Positions 1 to 5,976 of a stretch of 8,113 nt of DNA are shown here, one piece after another (position 1 is the stretch's first letter; every line of letters starts with the position of its first letter). Under the pieces are notes generated by a model that was given only the letters and a program-made list of their open reading frames with translations, did no database searches and was not told the DNA's origin. Source of the DNA: CAKRJP01 sp963589425 (GTDB lineage Bacteria > Bacillota > Clostridia > Lachnospirales > Lachnospiraceae); the NCBI GenBank assembly GCA_963589425.1, contig CAVAKZ010000067.1:1-8113 (forward strand). Direction: 5' to 3'. A program made the translations under genes and the position numbers.

Positions 1-525
1 ATATCGCACTTCTTAGAGCTGCGGGTCTGGATATTGTAGGTCAGAGGCGCAGAGCTTGGGAGTATTACCTGGCAGACAGAACCTTCTCGATACCGGAGCT
101 AAAGCTCCTGATTGATGCCGTACAATCCTCCAAGTTTATTACGGAGAAGAAGAGCCGCCTTCTCATTGAGAAGCTCATGTCCCTTACCAGCAATACCAAT
201 GCAGAGAAGCTGATATACCACAGAGGCCTTCCGCATGTTTACCACAGATGAGACCGTGGAGGTCAGTCTTCTGTGTGACAATGTGGTCATGAAATCCATT
301 GTCGATAAATTTGGTATGGGAATCAGCACCAAGAGCGTCGGCGAAGATAAATTCCGTGTGAAGGTCAAAGTCTGTACTGGTCCTACATTTTACCGATGGG
401 TCTTTGGATCAGGCGGCAAGATTAAGATCGAAGGATCGGAAAAAGTCAGGGATGAATATAGAGAAATGCTGAAACAGGCATTGGAGTCTGTGCCAATGTC
501 ACGGGAGATGCAGATGAGGCAGTGA
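1..525 (+). pseudogene. WYL-domain transcriptional regulator, internally deleted remnant (5' end outside window)
   Basis: Two fragments of one regulator lie in different frames. From base 3 an open frame without a start reads through a typical post-HTH linker (motifs SIPELKLLIDAVQSSKFITEKKS) and stops at 246-248. A second frame, open from about 214 to 525, carries the typical C-terminal WCX domain: EAFRMF, then VSLLCDNVVMKSIVDKFG, PTFYRWVFGSGGKIKI and EVRDEYREML-like residues. The central WYL domain of roughly 100-150 residues expected between them is missing. The junction falls near 215-230, just after NAEKLIYHRG. Family members bind DNA through an N-terminal winged helix and sense ligands, often nucleic acids or nucleotides, through WYL and WCX. 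This copy should not work as a sensor. A C-terminal product from ATG 235 is conceivable but has no good ribosome site. Confidence is high for the family and for the deletion, moderate for complete loss of function. Confidence 0.8.
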
Positions 526-618
526 AGGCCTACCTTGCAGGGACATTGCAATACTCAAAAAATGCACATGCCTGTGGTGGACATCATCATTAAAAGAATT
601 ACAAGGAGCGAAAATAAA

Positions 619-1629
619 ATGAATTACATTTCAAGAGACAAAGCATTTGAATTATTAAAGAAGTACAACAAGGACCCATTTCACATTCAGCATGCATTTA
701 CGGTAGAAGCTGTCATGAAATGGTATGCAAAGGAATTAGGATTTGAAGAGGATGCAGAATACTGGGGCATCGTGGGCCTTTTGCATGACATTGATTTTGA
801 ACAGTATCCGGATGAGCACTGTCTTAAGGCACCGGAGCTTTTGAGAGAAGCAGGGGTAGGAGAGGACATGATTCATGCAATCTGCTCACATGGGTATGGA
901 ATCACGGTTGGTAATGGAACAACCATTGACGTGGAGCCGACCCATCTGATGGAAAAGGTTTTATTTGCGGCAGATGAGCTGACAGGTCTGATCTGGTCGG
1001 CATCTCTTATGAGACCGTCAAAGAGCACCAAGGATATGGAGCTTAAGTCCCTCAAGAAGAAATACAAGAGCAAGGGCTTTGCAGTGGGATGTTCCAGGGA
1101 AGTTATTGCCAGGGGGGCAGACCAGCTTGGCTGGGAACTGGATGAGCTTTTGGAGAAGACATTGGAAGCCATGAAAGCGTCTGAAGACATTGTTAACGCT
1201 GAGATGGAAGCTGAATTTCCAAAAGAAGAGGAAGAGGGAATGAAGCTTATCGAAAATGAGGAAGGTATTGGCATTGAGCCGCTGTTCGAAGAACATGTGG
1301 ACTTTGATACATTTTCAAAATCAGATCTCAGAGCAGTAAAGGTAAAGGAATGTGTAGCGGTTCCAAAGTCCAAGAAACTGCTGCATTTTACACTGGATGA
1401 TGGAACGGGAACAGAGAGGACAATTCTCTCCGGGATCCATGCCTATTATGAGCCGGAAGAATTGGTAGGAAAGACCTTGCTTGCGATTACAAATCTTCCG
1501 CCAAGAGCCATGATGGGTATCGATTCTTGCGGAATGTTATTGTCTGCCATTCATTATGAAAATGGCGAGGAGAAGCTCAACCTGGTTATGTTAGATGACG
1601 CCATCCCGGCCGGAGCAAAGCTCTATTAA
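619..1629 (+). CDS. HD-domain (HDIG-type) phosphohydrolase fused to a MetRS/EMAP-like tRNA-binding domain
   Basis: The 336-residue protein starts at ATG 619, preceded by AAGGAG at 603-608; an open frame extends upstream to a TTG at 535 but has no ribosome site or family similarity. Residues 1-195 form an HD domain: H22/H25, the HD doublet at 56-57 in GLLHDIDFEQYP, H86 and H91 in the HAICSHGYG segment, and D119 in FAADELTGL. These match metal-ligand positions of HD phosphohydrolases, so a phosphomonoesterase or phosphodiesterase activity is likely, with unknown substrate. A Glu-rich linker (about 196-207) leads to residues 226-336, which resemble the OB-fold tRNA-binding domain found at the C-terminus of methionyl-tRNA synthetase and in Trbp111/EMAPII: FDTFSKSDLRAVKVKEC, KKLLHFTLDDG, ERTILSGI, YYEPEELVGK and a GIDSCGMLLSA ending. 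As I recall the families, both halves are usually separate proteins. The substrate may be RNA- or nucleotide-linked, but that is inference. No signal peptide or membrane segment is visible, so it is cytosolic. The stop overlaps the next gene's possible ATG at 1629. Confidence 0.85.
   Translation: MNYISRDKAFELLKKYNKDPFHIQHAFTVEAVMKWYAKELGFEEDAEYWGIVGLLHDIDFEQYPDEHCLKAPELLREAGVGEDMIHAICSHGYGITVGNGTTIDVEPTHLMEKVLFAADELTGLIWSASLMRPSKSTKDMELKSLKKKYKSKGFAVGCSREVIARGADQLGWELDELLEKTLEAMKASEDIVNAEMEAEFPKEEEEGMKLIENEEGIGIEPLFEEHVDFDTFSKSDLRAVKVKECVAVPKSKKLLHFTLDDGTGTERTILSGIHAYYEPEELVGKTLLAITNLPPRAMMGIDSCGMLLSAIHYENGEEKLNLVMLDDAIPAGAKLY
1227..1242 (+). promoter_or_regulatory. possible internal ribosome site and start for the tRNA-binding domain alone
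   Basis: AGAGGA at 1227-1232 sits 7 bases before an in-frame ATG at 1240 (residue 208 of the fusion). Translation from there would give a 129-residue stand-alone tRNA-binding protein starting MKLIENEEGIG, about the length of free-standing Trbp111-like proteins. The purine-rich stretch also encodes the Glu-rich linker (GAA/GAG codons), so the match may be coincidental. Confidence 0.3.
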
Positions 1630-1643
1630 TGGATAGGATAAAT

Positions 1644-1934
1644 ATGAAAACAAGAACAGCAAAGAGTATGGAGCTTTACGAGATTATGCTGCGGCGTGGT
1701 TATCCGGCAGAGTTCTGTGAGCAGATTACACTTAATCTGAATACGGATTGGACAGCTCAGAGGATGATCGGATATCTGTCACATTATAAGAAACTTCCAA
1801 TGGAGGAAGTGGCAGACGAGATGCTGGCCATTTTAAGCGATCGCAATCGGATTATGCAGAAAAAAGATTTAGAAGCTGTAAATGCCAGATGGAACGCGAT
1901 GACTTATAATGGCTTTCCGGGTGACGAAGATTAA
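1644..1934 (+). CDS. small helical protein of unknown function, coupled to the HD gene
   Basis: A 96-residue charged protein begins MKTRTAKSMELYEIMLRRG, contains TDWTAQRMIGYLSHY and EEVADEMLAILSDRNRIM, and has no transmembrane segment or cysteine cluster. I chose ATG 1644 because AGGA at 1635-1638 lies 5 bases upstream and the MKTR start looks natural. ATG 1629, which overlaps the stop of the HD gene as TAATG, would add five residues (MDRIN). Either start puts the gene directly against the HD-tRNA-binding gene, so the two are probably co-transcribed and translationally coupled. I do not recognise a characterised family. The composition suggests a soluble alpha-helical protein, perhaps a partner of the HD protein; that role is only inferred from position. 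Confidence 0.6.
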   Translation: MKTRTAKSMELYEIMLRRGYPAEFCEQITLNLNTDWTAQRMIGYLSHYKKLPMEEVADEMLAILSDRNRIMQKKDLEAVNARWNAMTYNGFPGDED

Positions 1935-1979
1935 AGGTAACTGTGAGGGTACTGACTTATTTGAAGCAGATATATACCG

Positions 1980-2008
1980 TTGACACAAAAGGATGCTTAG
2001 ACTATAAT
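1980..2008 (+). promoter_or_regulatory. SigA-type promoter of the csoR-like gene
   Basis: TTGACA at 1980-1985 and TATAAT at 2003-2008 are separated by exactly 17 bases, a perfect consensus vegetative promoter. The expected start site near 2014-2016 falls inside the palindromic operator, consistent with autorepression. Confidence 0.9.
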
Positions 2009-2013
2009 AACAT

Positions 2014-2029
2014 ATACCCCTTACGGTAT
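2014..2029 (+). promoter_or_regulatory. CsoR-like operator of the csoR-like gene
   Basis: ATACCCCTTACGGTAT is an imperfect inverted repeat (ATACC, 6 bases, GGTAT) that resembles the G/C-tract pseudopalindromes bound by CsoR-family repressors. It begins 5 bases after the -10 box and ends beside the ribosome site GGAGG (2030-2034). Bound repressor would block transcription initiation. The same ATACCCC...GTAT pattern recurs twice at the ATPase promoter. Confidence 0.7.
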
Positions 2030-2041
2030 GGAGGCGATGAT

Positions 2042-2317
2042 ATGAAGCAATGTATGGACTCAGAAAATCTGCATCGTAGATTAAAAAAAATAATTGGTCA
2101 GGTACAGGCGATAGATAAAATGATTGATGAAGATGTTCCATGTGAGGATATTCTTTCACAATTAAATGCGGCTAAATCGGCATTACACGGGTGTGGAAAA
2201 GTAGTGCTTGAAGGACACATTAAGCATTGTGTTCGTGATGGCATTGAACACGGCGACGCAGATAAAACGATTGAGAATTTTACAAAAGCGGTGGAACGCT
2301 TTGCCAATATGGGATAA
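2042..2317 (+). CDS. csoR: CsoR/RcnR-family metal-sensing transcriptional repressor, Cu(I)-type ligand set
   Basis: The 91-residue all-helical protein starts at ATG 2042, 7 bases after GGAGG (2030-2034). It belongs to the CsoR/FrmR/RcnR family: HRRLKKIIGQVQAIDKMI in helix 1, then VPCEDILSQLNAAKSAL and LEGHIKHCV. The family's sensing positions are occupied by C34, H59 and C63, the Cys-His-Cys set that defines Cu(I)-sensing CsoR. FrmR lacks the last cysteine role and RcnR uses a His-rich N-terminus. C4 and C51 are additional. Apo-protein would bind the ATACCCC...GTAT palindromes at its own promoter and at the downstream ATPase promoter, and release on metal binding. A strong terminator follows, so the ATPase is regulated in trans rather than by read-through. 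A sulfur-sensing or other-metal relative cannot be excluded, but the ligand set and the neighbour both favour copper. Confidence 0.9.
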   Translation: MKQCMDSENLHRRLKKIIGQVQAIDKMIDEDVPCEDILSQLNAAKSALHGCGKVVLEGHIKHCVRDGIEHGDADKTIENFTKAVERFANMG

Positions 2318-2357
2318 GCTATATTTAATAAATTCTAAGAAGTTTTAAACATTATAA

Positions 2358-2433
2358 ATGCAGACAGTATTCTAAATCTATAATTAGATATTCTCTAAAA
2401 ATAGATTTAAATACTGTCTGTATTTATTTTTTT
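2358..2433 (+). terminator. intrinsic terminator after the csoR-like gene
   Basis: Left arm 2358-2381 and right arm 2401-2423 pair over about 22 bases (CAGACAGTATT / AATACTGTCTG core, plus TAAATCTAT / ATAGATTTA), with one bulged base, one G-U pair and a 19-base loop. A T-rich run including T7 at 2427-2433 follows and ends just before the ATPase -35 box. The arms are AT-rich and unusually long for a terminator. Confidence 0.75.
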
Positions 2434-2439
2434 ATTACA

Positions 2440-2468
2440 TTGACAACCTATACCCCTATGCGTATAAT
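2440..2468 (+). promoter_or_regulatory. SigA-type promoter of the P1B-type ATPase gene
   Basis: TTGACA (2440-2445), a 17-base spacer and TATAAT (2463-2468) form a second perfect-consensus promoter. Unlike the csoR promoter, its spacer contains an operator-like palindrome, so repression could act both on the promoter core and on the start region. Confidence 0.9.
2450..2465 (+). promoter_or_regulatory. CsoR-like operator 1 of the ATPase gene
   Basis: ATACCCCTATGCGTAT lies between the -35 and -10 boxes and overlaps the first three bases of the -10. The outer ATAC/GTAT arms match the other two sites, while the right half is weaker, lacking the G-tract. Confidence 0.6.
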
Positions 2469-2472
2469 GAAC

Positions 2473-2492
2473 CCATACCCCATAGGGTATGG
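2473..2492 (+). promoter_or_regulatory. CsoR-like operator 2 of the ATPase gene
   Basis: Perfect 8-base arms CCATACCC (2473-2480) and GGGTATGG (2485-2492) flank a 4-base CATA centre, making this the best palindrome of the three. It starts 4 bases after the -10 box and covers the expected transcription start. As RNA it could also form an 8-bp hairpin just ahead of the ribosome site AGAGG (2496-2500). Confidence 0.75.
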
Positions 2493-2506
2493 AAAAGAGG
2501 TATTAT

Positions 2507-4375
2507 ATGAAACAGCTTATGAAAAAGCTCGAAAGTTTGTTGGAACTTGGCGGTGTAAAGAAAGATGTAACAATGCTTGTTATTTCGGGTGTTGCACTTT
2601 TACTCAGCCTGACAGGTGCTGCTAAGCTCCCGTGTAATGTTGCTTGGGTTGCCATTATTCTTTGCGGAGTTCCAATTATTCTTGAAGCAATCATTGGTTT
2701 GATTACGGAATTTGATATTAAGGCAGATGTACTGGTTTCACTTGCCTTAATTGCTTCGGTTTGCATTGGAGAAGATTTTGCAGCCGGAGAGGTTGCTTTT
2801 ATTATGCAGATAGGTGCATTGCTTGAGGATTTGACAGTTGCAAAGGCAAGAGCTGGTATCGAAAAGCTTGTGAAACTAACCCCTCAAACTGCAAGAATTA
2901 TCGAAAATAATAGTGAGAAGATTGTCGCTGCTGATAAGGTAAAAAAAGATGATATTATTAGAGTTTTACCGGGGGAAAGTATTCCGGTTGACGGAGTTAT
3001 TATTTCGGGGCAAACATCTATCAATCAGGCTGTTATGACGGGAGAAGCATTGCCTGTTGATAAGACGGTTGGGGACGAAGTATCAAGTGGTACAGTCAAC
3101 CAATTCGGTGTCTTTGAAATGAAAGCGACAAAGGTTGGCGAAGATAGTTCTATTCAGAGGATGATTAAACTCGTACAGTCAGCAGATGCGGGAAAGGCTA
3201 AAATTGTTGGAATTGCTGACCGTTGGGCAACTTGGATTGTAATCATTGCTCTTTCTGCGGCTGCTCTTACTTGGCTGTTTAGTGGTCAGATAATCAGAGC
3301 AGTCACAATACTTGTTGTTTTTTGCCCGTGTGCCTTAGTTTTGGCAACACCTACAGCTATAATGGCGGCGATAGGAAATGCGACAAAGCACGGATTTCTT
3401 GTCAGGGAAGGCGATGCACTTGAAAGACTTTCAAAAGTTAAGACGGTAGCTTTTGACAAAACAGGAACATTGACTTGCGGAAAGCTTACTGTTACAGCAT
3501 TTAAAAGTGTATCAAAAAAATTTTCAGATAAGGATATTTTTTCTTATGCAGCGGCAGCAGAAATTCTCTCAGAACATCCTATTGGTAAAGCAATAGTGAC
3601 TTCATATAAAGAACAAATTTCAGGAGAAATTTCAAAATATGAAGGTTTTAAGATGACTGTTGGAAGGGGAGTATCTTCTGTTATAAATGGAAAGAAGGTA
3701 TTTGCCGGAAATAGTGAACTTTTGAAAGAAAATGATATTTCTGTAGGCATCAATACCGAGATTTCTGAATTTTATGCACAAGGCAGTACAATAATATACA
3801 TAGCTATTGATGGAGAATTTACCGGATATATTGTACTTTCTGATGTGCTCAGAAATGAAAGCGGTCAAATGATTGCAAAACTTTCTGAACTTGGAGTTAT
3901 GCCGGTTCTTCTTACAGGCGACAATAAAAATGCTGCAGAGAGTATAGCAAAAACCTTATACATTTCAGAGTACCGTTCAGAGTGTCTGCCAGAAGATAAA
4001 TTGAAATATATTGATAAAAGTGAAAAAGAAAATAAGTTGGTTTGTATGATAGGCGATGGAATAAATGACGCTCCGGCACTTAAACGAGCTACCGTAGGAA
4101 TTGCTATGGGAGGTATAGGAAGTGATATTGCCGTTGATGCAGCAGATATTGCTTTGGTAGATGATGAGGTAAAAGAACTTCCGCATTTGCTAGCACTTTC
4201 TAAGAGAATGATGACAACAATAAAATTAAATATGACTTTTTCAATGTGCTTAAATTTTGTTGCTATTATACTGGCGATTATAGGTAGTTTAAATCCGGTA
4301 GTAGGTGCTTTAGTGCATAATGCGGGTTCTGTACTTGTAATTATAAACTCAGCATTACTTTTGAAATGGAGCTAA
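2507..4375 (+). CDS. heavy-metal-translocating P1B-type ATPase without N-terminal metal-binding domain (probable Cu(I) exporter)
   Basis: I chose ATG 2507, 6 bases after AGAGG; an in-frame ATG at 2489 lies inside the operator and lacks a ribosome site. The 622-residue membrane pump has about eight predicted membrane segments (near 21-36, 45-65, 73-87, 91-109, 240-258, 265-285, 576-595, 597-619). The actuator loop has TGE at 178-180. The metal-site motif CPC is at 273-275, the phosphorylated aspartate is in DKTGT (317-321), the P1B-specific HP is at 357-358, TGDN is at 470-473 and GDGINDAP is at 516-523. There is no N-terminal HMA/CxxC domain, so it is shorter than typical CopA. The last membrane helix has HN at 604-605 in LVHNAGSVLVIINS, rather than the MxxSS pattern usual in Cu(I) pumps, so metal specificity is not settled by motifs. 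The linked CsoR-type sensor with Cys-His-Cys ligands and the shared operators favour Cu(I) export; Zn, Cd or Mn transport is the alternative. The gene appears more AT-rich than its flanks, which may point to transfer with csoR. Confidence 0.9.
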   Translation: MKQLMKKLESLLELGGVKKDVTMLVISGVALLLSLTGAAKLPCNVAWVAIILCGVPIILEAIIGLITEFDIKADVLVSLALIASVCIGEDFAAGEVAFIMQIGALLEDLTVAKARAGIEKLVKLTPQTARIIENNSEKIVAADKVKKDDIIRVLPGESIPVDGVIISGQTSINQAVMTGEALPVDKTVGDEVSSGTVNQFGVFEMKATKVGEDSSIQRMIKLVQSADAGKAKIVGIADRWATWIVIIALSAAALTWLFSGQIIRAVTILVVFCPCALVLATPTAIMAAIGNATKHGFLVREGDALERLSKVKTVAFDKTGTLTCGKLTVTAFKSVSKKFSDKDIFSYAAAAEILSEHPIGKAIVTSYKEQISGEISKYEGFKMTVGRGVSSVINGKKVFAGNSELLKENDISVGINTEISEFYAQGSTIIYIAIDGEFTGYIVLSDVLRNESGQMIAKLSELGVMPVLLTGDNKNAAESIAKTLYISEYRSECLPEDKLKYIDKSEKENKLVCMIGDGINDAPALKRATVGIAMGGIGSDIAVDAADIALVDDEVKELPHLLALSKRMMTTIKLNMTFSMCLNFVAIILAIIGSLNPVVGALVHNAGSVLVIINSALLLKWS

Positions 4376-4447
4376 TAATCTAATCCGATTCACTGAATAT
4401 CAAAGCCTATATGGGCGGAAATCTTCAGATGGGATGTCTTTTCATAA

Positions 4448-4865
4448 TCACTCTTCTCCTTTATCTGTTTGAAATCTTTTTGATGGATGATAGATTACTA
4501 ATACCATAAAAATCATCAATGCCGTCACTAGGGAAAATCCAAATCGCCTCATATAACCGGACATATTTTCATACAACATACCGAACGTATATGCTGAGAA
4601 TACCATAATAAGTCTTGTGTATCCTACTGAAACAACCTGCGGATCATTGTTGAAAATGGAAAGCAGTCCCTTTCCTGTCAGCAAGATCAGTACCATGGCA
4701 CACGCAGTTGCGACCGCATCCTCTGCAATACATAAAATCAAAACTTTTATTAAAAAGCTGCTCTAAAATAGCGGTTTCCGCCACTGGGAGTGCAAATAGC
4801 GACAGCTTATTCCAGATGGAGCCATGTAATATATCCAAGGGTTTTCGTTTTCTGTTTTCCATCAT
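4448..4865 (-). pseudogene. MATE-family multidrug/Na+ antiporter, heavily deleted remnant
   Basis: On the minus strand, ATG 4865 (or 4862) begins MMENRKRKPLDILHGSIWNK, then LSLFALPVAETAILEQLFN, the typical N-terminus and first helix of a MATE transporter. After about residue 40 the frame becomes unrelated. In another frame, from about 4744 down to the stop at 4448-4450, MATE-like sequence resumes: a segment ACAMVLILLTGKGLLSIFNN, then DPQVVSVGYTRLI, and a MYENMSGYMRRFG-like helix. MATE proteins have about 450 residues and twelve helices, and only fragments of about 40 and 95 residues remain here. A large internal block and the final part are gone, and the junction near 4745 shifts frame by one. 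Transport activity is therefore lost. The gene is divergent from the LysR regulator and still has its own promoter and AGAGGA ribosome site (complement of about 4873-4880), suggesting recent decay. Confidence 0.8.
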
Positions 4866-4906
4866 TTTTCACAATCCTCTTATCTATATTCTATTAGTCT
4901 GCGAAA

Positions 4907-4935
4907 AGTATAATCTCTTTCAGTTAAAATAACAA
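4907..4935 (-). promoter_or_regulatory. probable promoter of the MATE remnant
   Basis: Read on the minus strand, TTGTTA (complement of 4930-4935) and TATACT (complement of 4907-4912) are 17 bases apart. The predicted start, near 4900, leaves a leader of about 35 bases before ATG 4865. The -35 box is weak, which would suit activation by the neighbouring LysR protein bound just upstream. Confidence 0.6.
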
Positions 4936-4952
4936 ATACTTATGCAAAATGA

Positions 4953-4979
4953 TTTATCATAATTGACAGGAATGATAAA
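4953..4979. promoter_or_regulatory. LysR-type (T-N11-A) operator between MATE remnant and LysR gene
   Basis: TTTATCAT (4953-4960) and ATGATAAA (4972-4979) are perfect 8-base inverted arms separated by 11 bases. This is the T-N11-A arrangement expected for a LysR-type recognition site. It overlaps the TTGACA at 4963-4968 used by the LysR gene and lies upstream of the MATE -35, the usual position for autorepression plus divergent activation. Confidence 0.7.
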
Positions 4980-4991
4980 AATGGCTACACT
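4963..4991 (+). promoter_or_regulatory. possible promoter of the LysR gene
   Basis: TTGACA (4963-4968) and TACACT (4986-4991) are 17 bases apart. The -10 matches four of six consensus positions. The implied start, near 4998, would leave almost no leader before the ribosome site AGAGG (4997-5001), so the true -10 or start may differ. Confidence 0.5.
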
Positions 4992-5009
4992 AAAACAGAG
5001 GTGATGATG

Positions 5010-5918
5010 ATGGAATTACGTACATTACAATATTTTCTTGCCGTAACAAAAGAAGAGAATATTACAAGGGCTGCCCAGAGCCTGCATATTTCACAACCAT
5101 ATCTCTCAAAGCAGCTTATGGATCTGGAAAATGAATTTGGAAAGCAGTTGCTTATTCGCGGAAAGCGGAAAATTACATTGACAGAAGATGGAATTATCCT
5201 AAGAAAACGAGCAGAGGAAATCCTGTCATTAGTAGAAAAAACCGAATATGATTTAAGTTCTAATAATCCGCAGATCAGTGGAGAAATTACCATTGGCGGT
5301 AATCCAACCATGACAGTATTAAATACAGCCGCACGTCTTCGTTCCCAATACCCGGATGTGTATTTCCAATTTTACAGCAGTGATGCGGTTGATGTGTCGG
5401 AACGTCTGGAACACGGAAGCATTGATTTTGCTATATTTTTGGAACCGATTGATATTTCGGAATATGATTATATCCCACTGCCGGAATCATCCCGTTGGGG
5501 ACTTTTAATGCCTTCTGACTGTGAACTGGCGAAAAGTGATTATATAGAGAAAAAAGATATTTTGAAAATCCCTTTAATTTTTCATAGAAGAGCCGGTCTG
5601 CAACAGTTGATTTCTCATTGGGTTGATGCGGATATTAAAGATTTCAATATTGCAGCCACATACAATGTGGTCAATGGTTCCCCAACAAAATTTATCAAAA
5701 GTGGATTAGGATTTTATCTGACAACTGAGGATTTGCTTCCAACCATTTTAGAACAGAATGTTTGTTTCAGGCCTCTGAATCCACCATTGGAAATTCAATA
5801 TGCGTTGATTTGGAAAAGAACTGCATTTCAGTCAAAGGCTGCTGAAATGTTCATTAAAAAAATAAAGCAAGCGGATATATCAGGTTCTACTTTCGCTTTC
5901 GATTGGCCATGTCAATAG
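5010..5918 (+). CDS. LysR-family transcriptional regulator
   Basis: The intact 302-residue regulator has the usual LysR length. Three consecutive ATGs (5004, 5007, 5010) and a GTG at 5001 are available. I chose 5010 because AGAGG at 4997-5001 then sits 8 bases upstream and MELRTLQYFLAV is the canonical family start. Residues 1-60 form the winged helix-turn-helix (EENITRAAQSLHISQPYLSK, then LMDLENEFGKQLLIR and LTEDG). Residues about 88-290 form the effector-binding domain (GEITIGG, then IDFAIFLEP and SGLGFYLTTEDLL). It is divergent from a MATE pump remnant, with a T-N11-A operator between them, so its original job was probably to control that pump in response to an unknown effector. With the pump broken, it may regulate only itself or distant genes. 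There is no sign of damage in the reading frame. Confidence 0.95.
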   Translation: MELRTLQYFLAVTKEENITRAAQSLHISQPYLSKQLMDLENEFGKQLLIRGKRKITLTEDGIILRKRAEEILSLVEKTEYDLSSNNPQISGEITIGGNPTMTVLNTAARLRSQYPDVYFQFYSSDAVDVSERLEHGSIDFAIFLEPIDISEYDYIPLPESSRWGLLMPSDCELAKSDYIEKKDILKIPLIFHRRAGLQQLISHWVDADIKDFNIAATYNVVNGSPTKFIKSGLGFYLTTEDLLPTILEQNVCFRPLNPPLEIQYALIWKRTAFQSKAAEMFIKKIKQADISGSTFAFDWPCQ

Positions 5919-5976
5919 ACACTTATATAAAAAGATATGTTATGATAAAGGCACTAGATGCGTCTAACAATAAAGC

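Noticed and set aside
535..618. TTG 535 as the start of the HD-tRNA-binding protein
   Set aside because: No ribosome site and no HD-family similarity in the extra 28 residues; ATG 619 has AAGGAG upstream and the natural MNYISRD start.
873..1373. Long minus-strand open frame opposite the HD-tRNA-binding gene (166 residues, Ser-rich)
   Set aside because: Antisense shadow of a well-supported gene; low-complexity Ser/Phe composition, no ribosome site and no family features.
2489..2509. ATG 2489 as the ATPase start
   Set aside because: It lies inside the perfect operator palindrome with no ribosome site; ATG 2507 has AGAGG at proper spacing and begins MKQLMKK.
2440..2625. Cysteine-rich 61-residue plus-strand frame that could suggest a metallothionein-like peptide beside the metal pump
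   Set aside because: It starts within the -35 box of the ATPase promoter, lacks a ribosome site and overlaps the ATPase N-terminus in another frame, so the cysteines are incidental.
4708..4932. Plus-strand 74-residue frame across the MATE remnant and promoter region
   Set aside because: Reverse-strand shadow of the MATE N-terminus and its promoter; no start signal or family resemblance.
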